Position numbers and translations under genes: made by a program. This document shows, piece by piece, positions 1-6,722 of a stretch of 14,647 bases of DNA (position 1 is the stretch's first letter; each line of letters opens with the position of its first letter). The notes beneath the pieces were generated by a model. That model ran no database searches, was not told the origin of the DNA, and saw nothing but the letters and a program-made list of their open reading frames with translations. The stretch is from JAUREX01 sp044356825 (lineage in GTDB: Bacteria; Pseudomonadota; Alphaproteobacteria; Rhodobacterales; Rhodobacteraceae), in contig JBIKVM010000054.1 of the NCBI GenBank assembly GCA_044356825.1, positions 1-14,647 of the forward strand, read 5' to 3'.

Positions 1-853
1 GCTGATGGCGGGCGATCTGATCCGCGCCATCGAGGGCCAGCCCGTCGAGACCCGCGCCGACCTCGCCGCCCTGACCGAGACGCTGCCCGAGCGCGCGCTG
101 CTGACCTATCGGATCGAGCGCGCGGGCGATGTGCGCGAGGTCGCGGGGCCCCACCCGCTGCCGCCGCTCGTCGATGCGGTGGCGCCCGATTCGGCGGCGG
201 GCGACGTGGGGCTTGCGGCGGGGGATGTGGTGCTCGCCATCGACGGCGCGCCGGTCGCGACCTTCGCGGCGCTGCGCCGGGCGGTCGAGGCATCGGGGGG
301 CGCGCCGCTGGCGCTCAAGGTCTGGCGTCCGGGGGCGGAGGCGTTCGACCTCGTGCTGGTGCCGCGGCGCACCGACTTCCCGACCGAGTCGGGCTTCGAG
401 ACGCGGCTGATGATCGGGGTGGTGGGGGCGGGCGCCTTCGAGCCCCAGACCGTCACCCCCGGCCCGGTCGAGGCCCTCTCGCACGGGGTGGCGCAGACGG
501 CGGAGATCGTCGGAACCTCGCTCTCGGGGCTCTGGCACATGATCGCGGGGCAGATCAGCACCTGCAATCTCGGCGGGCCGGTCCGCATCGCCGAGACCTC
601 GGCCGCCGCCGCCGAACAGGGGATTGAAAGCTTCGTGTGGTTCGTCGCGATGCTCTCGGCGGCGATCGGGCTGATGAACCTCTTTCCGGTCCCGGTCCTC
701 GATGGCGGGCACCTCGTGCTGATCGGCTGGGAGGCCGCGACCGGCCGTCCCCCGCCCGAAAAGGTGCTGCGCGCGCTGCTGATCGCGGGGCTCGCGCTCC
801 TCCTCACGCTCATGCTCTTCGCGACCGCCAACGACATCGGCATCCTGTGCTGA
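1..853 (+). CDS. rseP: RIP metalloprotease RseP (site-2 protease), C-terminal part
   Basis: Intramembrane zinc metalloprotease that cuts anti-sigma factors and signal-peptide remnants in the inner membrane, part of the envelope stress response. The reading frame is open from the left edge (first full codon at base 2), so the N-terminus with the HExxH site lies outside the window. About 283 residues remain. They contain the end of a first PDZ domain, a second PDZ domain (roughly residues 50-120 of the fragment, around GDVGLAAGDVVLAIDG), then the family's C-terminal membrane core with NLFPVPVLDGGHL, whose Asp is the third zinc ligand, and a final hydrophobic segment. The first ATG, at base 5, lies inside a PDZ motif (GDLIRAIEG) and is not a start. 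A terminator-like hairpin follows the stop directly. Family assignment is firm; substrates cannot be read from sequence. Confidence 0.95.
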   Translation, partial: LMAGDLIRAIEGQPVETRADLAALTETLPERALLTYRIERAGDVREVAGPHPLPPLVDAVAPDSAAGDVGLAAGDVVLAIDGAPVATFAALRRAVEASGGAPLALKVWRPGAEAFDLVLVPRRTDFPTESGFETRLMIGVVGAGAFEPQTVTPGPVEALSHGVAQTAEIVGTSLSGLWHMIAGQISTCNLGGPVRIAETSAAAAEQGIESFVWFVAMLSAAIGLMNLFPVPVLDGGHLVLIGWEAATGRPPPEKVLRALLIAGLALLLTLMLFATANDIGILC

Positions 854-854
854 A

Positions 855-880
855 GCCGCCTCCGGGCGGCGTCCCTCTTT
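855..880 (+). terminator. Terminator-like hairpin after rseP
   Basis: GCCGCC (855-860) pairs with GGCGGC (865-870) around a TCCG tetraloop, which belongs to the stable UNCG class. A pyrimidine-rich tail ending in TTT follows. It begins one base after the rseP stop codon. The T-tract is short and interrupted, so termination may be partial, leaving some read-through into bamA. Confidence 0.5.
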
Positions 881-907
881 GACATTCGGGGGGCGAGCGG
901 CTAGTCA
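879..907 (+). promoter_or_regulatory. Candidate sigma-70 promoter for bamA-skp
   Basis: A perfect -35 box TTGACA (879-884) is followed by a 17-base spacer and TAGTCA (902-907). The -10 matches only the first two bases of TATAAT, so the case rests on the exact -35 box, the spacing and the position between a terminator-like hairpin and bamA. Transcription would begin near 914, giving a leader of about 65 bases. Confidence 0.5.
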
Positions 908-967
908 CTTCCGAGGGTGGCGGTCAATTCCGGCCCGGACTGCAACGCGCCCTGCGGGCGTCAATTC

Positions 968-973
968 GGAGGG
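968..973 (+). promoter_or_regulatory. Ribosome binding site fixing the GTG start of bamA
   Basis: GGAGGG lies seven bases before the GTG at 981. The longest frame begins further upstream at a TTG (879) that is also the start of the -35 box, so it cannot be the real start. The ATG at 990 is too far from this site. The GTG start gives a normal short basic N-terminus before the hydrophobic signal. Confidence 0.75.
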
Positions 974-980
974 CGCATCG

Positions 981-3299
981 GTGGCGGAAATGGGGAAACG
1001 GGGTCGTCTGTCGCGCGGGATGCGCATCCTTGCGGCCAGCACGATCCTGATCTTCGGCCCGACGCTCCTCACCGGGCAGGTCGTGACACTCGAGACCATC
1101 GCGATCAGTGGCAACCAGCGTGTTGACGAAGCCTCGGTGCGCGCGCTCCTCGGGTTGCAACCGGGCCAGCAGGTGACGGCCGCGCAGGTCAACGAGGCGC
1201 TCCAGCGCCTGACGGCGTCGGGCCTGTTCGAATCGGTCGCGATCACGCCCGAAGGCGCCACGCTGAGCGTCGTGGTCGCAGAATGGCCCGTCATCAATCG
1301 CGTCGCCTTCGAGGGCAACCGGCGCATCGATGACGAGGCGCTGGCCAACATCATCTCGTCCAAGGCCCGCCGGGTCTATTCTCCCGATCAGGCGCGCGCC
1401 GATGCGGCCGCGCTGGTTGAGGCCTATCGTGCAGCGGGACGCACGTCGGCCTCGGTCGAACCCAAGATCATCCGTCGCGACAACGACACCGTCGATCTCG
1501 TGTTCGAGATCGCCGAGGGCGGCGTCATCGAGATCGAGCGCATCACCTTCAACGGCAACGAGGCCTTCAGCGACGCCCGGTTGCGGCGCGTGCTCGCGAC
1601 CAAGCAGGCGGGACTTCTGCGTACCTTCATCCAGGCCGACACCTTCGCGCCTGAGCGCGTCGACCTCGACCGTCAGCTCCTGCGGGACTTCTACCTCTCG
1701 CGCGGCTACGTCGATTTCCGCGTCCTCGATACCACCGCCGAATACACCGCCGAACGCGATGCCTTCCTCGTGAACTTCACCATCCGCGAAGGGGCCCAGT
1801 TCCGCTTCGGGTCGTTCTCGGTCACCTCCGAGTTTCCCGACATCGACACCGCCGACTATCTGCAGGCGAATTCGATCGACACGGGAGATGTCTTTTCGCC
1901 GCTCGCGCTCGAAAACGCGATCGCCAGGCTTGAGGCGCTGGCCCTCCGGCAGGGCATTTCCTTCCTGCGGGTCGAGCCGCGCATCACCCGCAACGACGCG
2001 ACATCAACCCTCGATGTCACCTTCGCCCTCGTGCGCGGCCCCCGCATCTTCGTTGAGCGGATCGACATCGCCGGCAACGTCACGACACTCGACCGCGTCA
2101 TCCGCCGCCAGTTCCGCACCGTCGAGGGCGATCCGTTCAATCCGCGCGAGATCCGCGAGGCGGCCGAACGCATCCGCGCTCTGGGCTTCTTCGAAACCTC
2201 CGACGTCGACACGCGCCAGGGCAGCGCGCCCGATCAGGTCGTGGTGCGCGTGGACGTGACCGAGCGGCCGACGGGCTCGCTCGGCTTCGGCGCGGCCTAT
2301 GGCGAGGTCGACGGCGCCTCGTTCACCTTCAACCTGTCCGAGTCGAACTTCCTCGGCCGTGGCCAGTTCCTCTCGGTCGAGGGCAACATCGGGGCGAGCA
2401 ACGCCAACACCGCGCTGCGCTTCGCCGAACCCGCCTTCCTCGGGCGCGACCTGCGCGCCTCGGTCGCGCTTTCGAACACGCGCGGGCAGGCGACCTATCT
2501 GGCCTTCGATTCCGAGGTCTCCGAGTTCCGCCCGGCGCTCGAATTCCCCACGACCCCCAACGGGCGGATCGAGGGCTTCTTCCGCATCGCCTCGAGCAAG
2601 CTCAGCGGGATCGATGCCGCCACCGGCGCGCCTGTGCTCGTGACCGATCTTGCGCGGGGCAGTCTGCTCGGCTCCGGCATCGGCTACAGCTATTCGTGGG
2701 ACAATCGCCGCGCGGGTCTGGGCGGCGATGCCATTGCCGTCCTGCGCCTCGGGCAGGAATTCCAGGGCCTCGGTGGCGATATCGATTCGCTTTCGACCAC
2801 GGGCAGCGCGATCTTCGAGACGACGCGCTTTGGCGGCGACCTCACGTTGCGCGCCACGCTCGAGGCGGGGCATCTCGAAACCGCATCGGGTCAGCCCAGC
2901 CGCGTCACCGACCGTTTCGCGCTGGCCGGCAAGATGCGTGGGTTTGAACCCTACGGCCTCGGCCCGCGCGACATCACCGCGCCCGGGCGGGATGCGCTGG
3001 CGGGCAACACCTTTGCCGTGGCGCGCCTCGATGCCGAGTTTCCGGTTGGCCTGCCCGAGGAATACGGGATCAGCGGCGGGGTGTTCCTCGATGTCGGATC
3101 GGTCTGGGGCCTCGATGACACGCGCGCCTTCGACGGCTCCACGGTCGATGATTCCGCTCGGCTGCGCTCGGCCGTCGGCGTTTCGGTGCTGTGGGACACC
3201 CCCATCGGGCCGCTGCGCTTCAACTTCTCCTCCCCGGTCGAGAAGCAGAGCTATGACCGCACGCAGGGCTTCGATCTGACCATCGCCACGCGGTTCTGA
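981..3299 (+). CDS. bamA: Outer membrane protein assembly factor BamA (Omp85)
   Basis: Central pore-forming subunit of the BAM complex, which folds beta-barrel proteins into the outer membrane. From the GTG at 981 the protein is 772 residues, normal for the family. A basic start and hydrophobic stretch (about residues 14-33, ending LLTGQ) form the signal peptide. Five POTRA domains follow, beginning near residues 35, 104, 181, 272 and 355; each has a GN turn or similar and a beta-alpha-alpha-beta-beta pattern. The barrel starts near 431 and ends in a C-terminal Phe (ATRF), the BAM-recognised signature. MRGFEPYG at about 652-659 is the conserved loop-6 RGF motif. The stop codon overlaps the skp start by one base (TGATG), suggesting translational coupling. 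It lies downstream of rseP, as in many proteobacteria. Confidence 0.96.
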   Translation: MAEMGKRGRLSRGMRILAASTILIFGPTLLTGQVVTLETIAISGNQRVDEASVRALLGLQPGQQVTAAQVNEALQRLTASGLFESVAITPEGATLSVVVAEWPVINRVAFEGNRRIDDEALANIISSKARRVYSPDQARADAAALVEAYRAAGRTSASVEPKIIRRDNDTVDLVFEIAEGGVIEIERITFNGNEAFSDARLRRVLATKQAGLLRTFIQADTFAPERVDLDRQLLRDFYLSRGYVDFRVLDTTAEYTAERDAFLVNFTIREGAQFRFGSFSVTSEFPDIDTADYLQANSIDTGDVFSPLALENAIARLEALALRQGISFLRVEPRITRNDATSTLDVTFALVRGPRIFVERIDIAGNVTTLDRVIRRQFRTVEGDPFNPREIREAAERIRALGFFETSDVDTRQGSAPDQVVVRVDVTERPTGSLGFGAAYGEVDGASFTFNLSESNFLGRGQFLSVEGNIGASNANTALRFAEPAFLGRDLRASVALSNTRGQATYLAFDSEVSEFRPALEFPTTPNGRIEGFFRIASSKLSGIDAATGAPVLVTDLARGSLLGSGIGYSYSWDNRRAGLGGDAIAVLRLGQEFQGLGGDIDSLSTTGSAIFETTRFGGDLTLRATLEAGHLETASGQPSRVTDRFALAGKMRGFEPYGLGPRDITAPGRDALAGNTFAVARLDAEFPVGLPEEYGISGGVFLDVGSVWGLDDTRAFDGSTVDDSARLRSAVGVSVLWDTPIGPLRFNFSSPVEKQSYDRTQGFDLTIATRF

Positions 3300-3898
3300 T
3301 GACCGGGGCGGCGCGGCTGATGCAGGCGCTGCTGGTCGCGGCGCTTCTGGCCGCACCCGCGGCGGCGCCCGCGCAGGCCCCCGTTGCCGCCGTGATCCTC
3401 GACGAGCAGCGCCTCATCACCGACACGGCCTATGGTCGTCGGCTGATCGCGGGGTTCGAGGCCGACCGCGCCGCCCTGATCGCCGAAGGCGATGCCCTTG
3501 CGGCCGAACTCGCCGAAGAAGAGCGCGCGCTCGTCGACCGGCGCGCCACCCTCTCGCCCGAAGAGTTCCGCACCATCGCCGATGCCTTCGATGCCCGCGT
3601 CGAGGAAGTCCGCGCAAGCCAGATCGGCCGCGAGCGTGCGCTCATGCAGGTGCTCGAAGAATCGCGCCAGGCGTTTTTCGTGGCCGCGACGCCCATCCTT
3701 GCCGAACTGGCGCGCGAACTCGGGGCGGTGGTGATCCTCTCGCCCCAGGCGATGTTGCTGGCGATCGGCAGCGAAGGCAACCTCGCGGCCGCCGACATCA
3801 CGGATGCCGCGATCACGCGCCTCGATGCCGTGCTGGGCGATGGCAGCGCCGCACCCCAGCCCGACTCCGCGCCGTCTGCCGCACCCGCCGCAGACTGA
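3299..3898 (+). CDS. skp: OmpH/Skp-family periplasmic chaperone
   Basis: Periplasmic holdase that escorts unfolded outer-membrane proteins to the BAM complex. The 199-residue product starts with a signal peptide (about residues 1-27, ending PAQA). The mature part opens with the family-typical VAAVILDEQRL, followed by a long Ala/Glu/Arg-rich helical section (about 50-120) that would form the coiled-coil tentacles. It closes with the OmpH-like AVVILSPQAMLLA and ADITDAAITRLDAVLG segments and a Pro/Ala-rich tail. The ATG at 3299 shares its A with the bamA stop and has no clear Shine-Dalgarno site, so translation probably depends on bamA. In many Gram-negatives fabZ and lpx genes follow skp; here the block ends and the next gene runs the other way. 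Confidence 0.88.
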   Translation: MTGAARLMQALLVAALLAAPAAAPAQAPVAAVILDEQRLITDTAYGRRLIAGFEADRAALIAEGDALAAELAEEERALVDRRATLSPEEFRTIADAFDARVEEVRASQIGRERALMQVLEESRQAFFVAATPILAELARELGAVVILSPQAMLLAIGSEGNLAAADITDAAITRLDAVLGDGSAAPQPDSAPSAAPAAD

Positions 3899-3901
3899 CG
3901 C

Positions 3902-3919
3902 CGCGCGCCTCAGCGCGCG
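3902..3919. terminator. Hairpin at the skp / DUF6476 convergent junction
   Basis: CGCGCGC (3902-3908) and GCGCGCG (3913-3919) form a perfect 7-bp GC stem around a CTCA loop. It lies just after the skp stop, and the loop contains the minus-strand stop codon of the facing gene. There is no T-tract on either side. It may act as a bidirectional transcription stop or 3'-end stabiliser. Confidence 0.4.
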
Positions 3920-4221
3920 ATCTCGACCCGCTGGCGCAAGGCGCCGGTCGCGCGGTCGAAGATCAGGATCGCGTCGCCCTCGACCACCACCGCATACCAG
4001 TCGCGCCCCTGCGTCAGCGCGATCACGCGCGCGCCCTCGGGCAGGGCCAGCGTCTCGGGCAGGGCGGGCGTTGGCGGCACGGGAAAGCGCGCGACGACGA
4101 CCGCGACCACCGTGATGATCCCGCCGATCATCGTCAGCGTCAGCACCACGACCAGCCCTTGCAGCAGCCGCACGCTCCGTGGCAGCGTCGGGGCGTCCTC
4201 CTTCTCGTCGGTGCGCGTCAT
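3910..4221 (-). CDS. Small single-pass membrane protein, DUF6476-like
   Basis: Function unknown. The 103-residue product has a charged cytoplasmic-type N-terminus (MTRTDEKEDAP), one strong membrane segment (about residues 19-45) and a C-terminal domain of about 55 residues. That domain carries a Pro-rich linker and a short beta pattern (ARVIALTQGRDWYAVVV, then DAILIFDRATG), probably periplasmic. The layout resembles the DUF6476 proteins found beside rluD in Rhodobacteraceae; that match is from memory and not checked. An in-frame ATG two codons upstream (4227) is possible, but the only upstream purine block (GGAAG) lies two bases from it and eight from the ATG at 4221, favouring the latter. 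The gene diverges from rluD, so any promoter must lie inside the rluD coding region. Confidence 0.75.
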   Translation of the reverse strand: MTRTDEKEDAPTLPRSVRLLQGLVVVLTLTMIGGIITVVAVVVARFPVPPTPALPETLALPEGARVIALTQGRDWYAVVVEGDAILIFDRATGALRQRVEIAR

Positions 4222-4225
4222 CGCC

Positions 4226-5257
4226 ATGGCTTCCGATCAGGTCCTGCACGTCGTCATCGGCGACGACCCGCCCGGCCGCCTTGATAAGGCGCTCGCGCGC
4301 GATCTGCCAGAGGAGGCGGGCCTGTCGCGCGTGCGCCTCGCGCGGCTGATCGCCGAGGGCGCGGTCAGCCGCGACGGCGCGCCCCTGACCGCGCCCGCCG
4401 CGCGCGTCGTGGCGGGCGACCGCATCGCCATCGCCCTGCCCGAGGCCGAGGCGCCCGAGGCGCACCGGCCCGAGGCGATCCCGCTCGCCATCGTCCACGA
4501 GGATGCGGCGATCATCGTCATCGACAAGCCGGTGGGGATGGTCGTGCATCCTGCTCCGGGCGCGCCGGGGGGGACGCTTGTCAACGCGCTCCTGCATCAT
4601 TGCGGCGAGAGCCTCTCGGGCATCGGCGGCGTGCGCCGGCCGGGGATCGTGCACCGGATCGACAAGGACACCTCGGGCCTTCTGGTCGTGGCCAAGACCG
4701 ATGCGGCCCACCACGCCCTCGCGGCGCAATTCGCGGCGCACACGGCCGGGCGGGTCTATCAGGCGCTGGTCCACGGCGTGCCCGACCCCGCCGATCCGCG
4801 TCTGCGCGGCCTGCGGGGCGTTACGGTCGAGGCGGGCGGGACCATCGTCGTCACGACCGGCCTCGACCGCCACCCGACCGACCGGCAGCGGCAGGCGGTG
4901 ACGTTTTCGGGCGGGCGCGTGGCGGTGACGCGGCTGCGCGCCACCGAGACCTTCGGCACGCCCCCGGCGCTCGCGCTGGTCGAATGCCGGCTCGAGACGG
5001 GGCGGACGCATCAGATCCGGGTGCACATGTCCTATCTCGGCCACCCGCTCGTCGGCGACCAGACCTATGGCGGGCGCCGGCGCGCCGCCGCCCGCAGCCT
5101 CGGCGCCGAGGCTGCGGCCGCGGTCGATGCCTTCCCGCGCCAGGCGCTGCACGCCGGCACGCTCTCGTTCGCCCACCCGCTGAGCGGGGCGGCCATGTCC
5201 TTCAGCACGCCGCTGCCCGCCGACATGGCAGCGCTGCTCGGGCGATTGGGCGGCTGA
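4226..5257 (+). CDS. rluD: RluA/RluD-family 23S rRNA pseudouridine synthase
   Basis: Converts uridines to pseudouridine in RNA; RluD itself acts on 23S rRNA helix 69 late in large-subunit assembly. The ATG at 4226 gives 343 residues, in the family range. An S4-type RNA-binding region occupies about residues 14-75. The catalytic domain starts near 85 with IIVIDKPVGMVVHPAPG, continues to the signature HRIDKDTSGLLVVAK (143-157, catalytic Asp146), and ends with ETGRTHQIRVHMSYLGHPLVGD, all strongly conserved in RluA/C/D enzymes. The frame is open further upstream, but that part is antisense to the neighbour and has no family similarity. No strong Shine-Dalgarno site precedes the ATG. RluD rather than RluA or RluC is inferred from the S4 domain, the length and the position just before rpoH. 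Confidence 0.9.
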   Translation: MASDQVLHVVIGDDPPGRLDKALARDLPEEAGLSRVRLARLIAEGAVSRDGAPLTAPAARVVAGDRIAIALPEAEAPEAHRPEAIPLAIVHEDAAIIVIDKPVGMVVHPAPGAPGGTLVNALLHHCGESLSGIGGVRRPGIVHRIDKDTSGLLVVAKTDAAHHALAAQFAAHTAGRVYQALVHGVPDPADPRLRGLRGVTVEAGGTIVVTTGLDRHPTDRQRQAVTFSGGRVAVTRLRATETFGTPPALALVECRLETGRTHQIRVHMSYLGHPLVGDQTYGGRRRAAARSLGAEAAAAVDAFPRQALHAGTLSFAHPLSGAAMSFSTPLPADMAALLGRLGG

Positions 5258-5283
5258 CAACCGCGTGAGGGGGACGGCGCGCA

Positions 5284-5312
5284 CTGGCATCGCCCGCGCG
5301 ATCCGCTACGAT
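5284..5312 (+). promoter_or_regulatory. Candidate housekeeping promoter for rpoH
   Basis: CTGGCA (5284-5289, four of six to TTGACA), a 17-base spacer and TACGAT (5307-5312, four of six to TATAAT). It would start transcription near 5319 and leave an 80-base leader. A second, weaker pair, TTGCAT (5327-5332) and TACGTC (5350-5355), also has a 17-base spacer and could be an alternative, possibly stress-sigma, promoter. Chance matches are not excluded. Confidence 0.4.
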
Positions 5313-5355
5313 CCCCCGAGGAGCCCTTGCATTCGGCCCCGGTGATTCCTACGTC

Positions 5356-5369
5356 GGCCCTTCAGGGCC
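5356..5369 (+). promoter_or_regulatory. Small hairpin in the rpoH leader
   Basis: GGCCC (5356-5360) and GGGCC (5365-5369) form a 5-bp GC stem with a TTCA loop, followed by TTTCC. It ends about 30 bases before the rpoH start. It could be a weak terminator for rluD or part of leader structure affecting rpoH translation. The Shine-Dalgarno site GAGG (5388-5391) is not inside this stem. Confidence 0.3.
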
Positions 5370-5398
5370 TTTCCGTCCGATCCTTGTGAGGTGTCGCG

Positions 5399-6301
5399 AT
5401 GAGCCAGAACGCCAACCTGCCCGCCCTCAGCCCCGAACAGGGCCTGAACCGCTATCTGGCCGACATCCGGAAGTTTCCGATGCTCGAGCCCGAAGAGGAA
5501 TACATGCTGGCCAAGCGCTGGGTCGATCATCACGACCCCGAGGCCGCGCGCCGTCTGGTGACCAGCCACCTGCGCCTCGCGGCCAAGATCGCGATGGGCT
5601 ATCGCGGCTACGGCCTGCCGCAGGCCGAGGTCATCTCGGAGGCGAACGTGGGCCTCATGCAGGCGGTCAAGCGGTTCGACCCCGAGCGGGGCTTCCGCCT
5701 TGCCACCTATGCGATGTGGTGGATCCGCGCCGCGATCCAGGAATACATCCTGCGGTCCTGGAGCCTCGTGAAACTCGGCACCACCTCGGCGCAGAAGAAG
5801 CTCTTCTTCAACCTGCGCAAGGCCAAGGCGCGGATCGGCGCGCTCGAGGAGGGCGACCTGCGCCCCGAGAACGTCGCGCGCATCGCGCATGACCTCAACG
5901 TGACCGAGGATGAGGTCGTCGAGATGAACCGCCGCCTGTCGGGGGGGGATGCCTCGCTCAATTCACCCGTCGGTGGCGGGGCGGATGGCGACGGTTCGAC
6001 CCAGTGGCAGGATTGGCTCGAGGATGAGGCGACCGATACCGCCGAGGCGCTCGCGGACCGCGACGAGATGACGGTGCGGCTCGGCCTGATGGCCGAGGCG
6101 ATGGCGGTCCTGAACCCGCGCGAGCGCGACATCCTGACCCAGCGCCGCCTTGCCGATGAGCCGGTGACGCTCGAGGATCTCTCGACCCGCTACGAGGTCA
6201 GCCGCGAGAGGGTGCGCCAGATCGAGGTGCGCGCCTTCGAGAAACTTCAGGCACGGATGCGCGAGCTTGCCGGCGCGCGCGGTCTGCTGCCATCGGGCTG
6301 A
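5399..6301 (+). CDS. rpoH: RNA polymerase heat-shock sigma factor RpoH (sigma-32)
   Basis: Group 3-like sigma factor that directs RNA polymerase to heat-shock and protein-quality genes. The 300-residue protein shows sigma region 1.2/2 (about 15-120, with SHLRLAAKIAMGYRGYGLP and RLATYAMWWIRAAIQEYILRSW). The RpoH box QKKLFFNLR (132-140) separates RpoH from RpoD-type factors. The C-terminal region 4 helix-turn-helix (about 256-284, VTLEDLSTRYEVSRERVRQIEV) reads the -35 element. It resembles the RpoHI type of Rhodobacter rather than RpoHII, judging by the N-terminus and the box. GAGG lies seven bases upstream of the ATG. A run of eight G (5941-5948, codons 181-184) keeps frame but is a possible slippage site. 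It follows rluD by 141 bases and is followed closely by a DUF4389-like gene. Confidence 0.95.
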   Translation: MSQNANLPALSPEQGLNRYLADIRKFPMLEPEEEYMLAKRWVDHHDPEAARRLVTSHLRLAAKIAMGYRGYGLPQAEVISEANVGLMQAVKRFDPERGFRLATYAMWWIRAAIQEYILRSWSLVKLGTTSAQKKLFFNLRKAKARIGALEEGDLRPENVARIAHDLNVTEDEVVEMNRRLSGGDASLNSPVGGGADGDGSTQWQDWLEDEATDTAEALADRDEMTVRLGLMAEAMAVLNPRERDILTQRRLADEPVTLEDLSTRYEVSRERVRQIEVRAFEKLQARMRELAGARGLLPSG

Positions 6302-6313
6302 GGGGGACGCTCC

Positions 6314-6598
6314 ATGGACGACCAGACGGATGCGCTGCGCCTGCGCGGCTGGCGCGACAGGCGGATCTGGAAGCGCGGCGTGCTGATGGTCGTGCTCGCG
6401 ATCCTCTTTGGTGTCGCGCAGGGGATATTGGGGGTGGTCACGTTGCTCCAGTTTCTGTGGATGCTGGCGACGGGCCGCGCGAATGACGAGCTTGCCGCCT
6501 TTGGCGACGATCTCGGCAAATGGCTCGCGATCACGGCCCGCTTCCAGTCGGGCCGGTCCGAGCATCTGCCCTTTCCGTGGTCGCGCTGGGGCGCCTGA
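6314..6598 (+). CDS. DUF4389-like small membrane protein
   Basis: Function unknown. The 94-residue product has a basic N-terminus (RGWRDRRIWKR), a long hydrophobic stretch (about residues 22-52) holding the family-like GVVTLLQFLWMLATGRANDEL, an amphipathic section and a C-terminal FPWSRW. This pattern (VxLLQFLWxLxTGxxNxxL, then a Phe-Pro ending) is what I remember of DUF4389 proteins; no search was run. Twelve bases separate it from the rpoH stop, with GGGGG (6302-6306) as a ribosome site seven bases before the ATG, so it is probably co-transcribed with rpoH. The next block downstream is terminator-like. A link to membrane stress is only suggested by that position. Confidence 0.82.
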   Translation: MDDQTDALRLRGWRDRRIWKRGVLMVVLAILFGVAQGILGVVTLLQFLWMLATGRANDELAAFGDDLGKWLAITARFQSGRSEHLPFPWSRWGA

Positions 6599-6610
6599 GG
6601 GCGGTCGATC

Positions 6611-6638
6611 GCCGAAGTCTTCGGCCGCTTGAATTTTT
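6611..6638 (+). terminator. Candidate terminator after the rpoH-DUF4389 unit
   Basis: GCCGAAG (6611-6617) and CTTCGGC (6619-6625) are a perfect inverted repeat with one central base; in RNA this would fold as about five pairs with a five-base loop. A TTTTT tract follows at 6634-6638. The eight-base gap between stem and T-tract makes it a weak intrinsic terminator. Confidence 0.45.
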
Positions 6639-6656
6639 CCACCGAGAGTGTAGTCT
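6629..6656 (+). promoter_or_regulatory. Candidate promoter of the small outer-membrane barrel gene
   Basis: TTGAAT (6629-6634, four of six to the -35 consensus), a 16-base spacer and TAGTCT (6651-6656, three of six). The TAGTC core of the -10 resembles that of the proposed bamA promoter. The surrounding 50 bases are clearly AT-richer than the rest of the window, which favours a regulatory region. The leader would be about 60 bases. Confidence 0.4.
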
Positions 6657-6667
6657 TTTTCCTGTTT

Positions 6668-6681
6668 TCAATTTTGATTGA
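6668..6681. promoter_or_regulatory. Small AT-rich dyad downstream of the candidate promoter
   Basis: TCAAT (6668-6672) and ATTGA (6677-6681) form a perfect 5-bp inverted repeat with a four-base spacer, inside the AT-rich patch and just after the expected transcription start. It could be an operator. No known factor is assigned, and an element this short can arise by chance. Confidence 0.25.
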
Positions 6682-6722
6682 CGCCGAGGGATCTGCTTCG
6701 GCCCGTTGCGAAAGGCAGTTTC

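Noticed and set aside
5..7. ATG as the start of the first gene
   Set aside because: It lies inside a PDZ-domain motif of RseP and the frame is open to the left edge; the gene begins outside the window.
2004..3356. Minus-strand open frame (450 codons) antisense to bamA
   Set aside because: BamA is certain on the plus strand and the antisense product shows no domain.
3251..5290. Long minus-strand open frame (679 codons) across skp, DUF6476 and rluD
   Set aside because: It is antisense to well-supported genes, has low-complexity Arg/Gly/Ala composition and no recognisable domain; such frames are common in GC-rich DNA.
5285..5299. Sigma-54-like TGGCAT element upstream of rpoH
   Set aside because: The -12 half (TTGC) is missing; the spacing partner reads GCGC.
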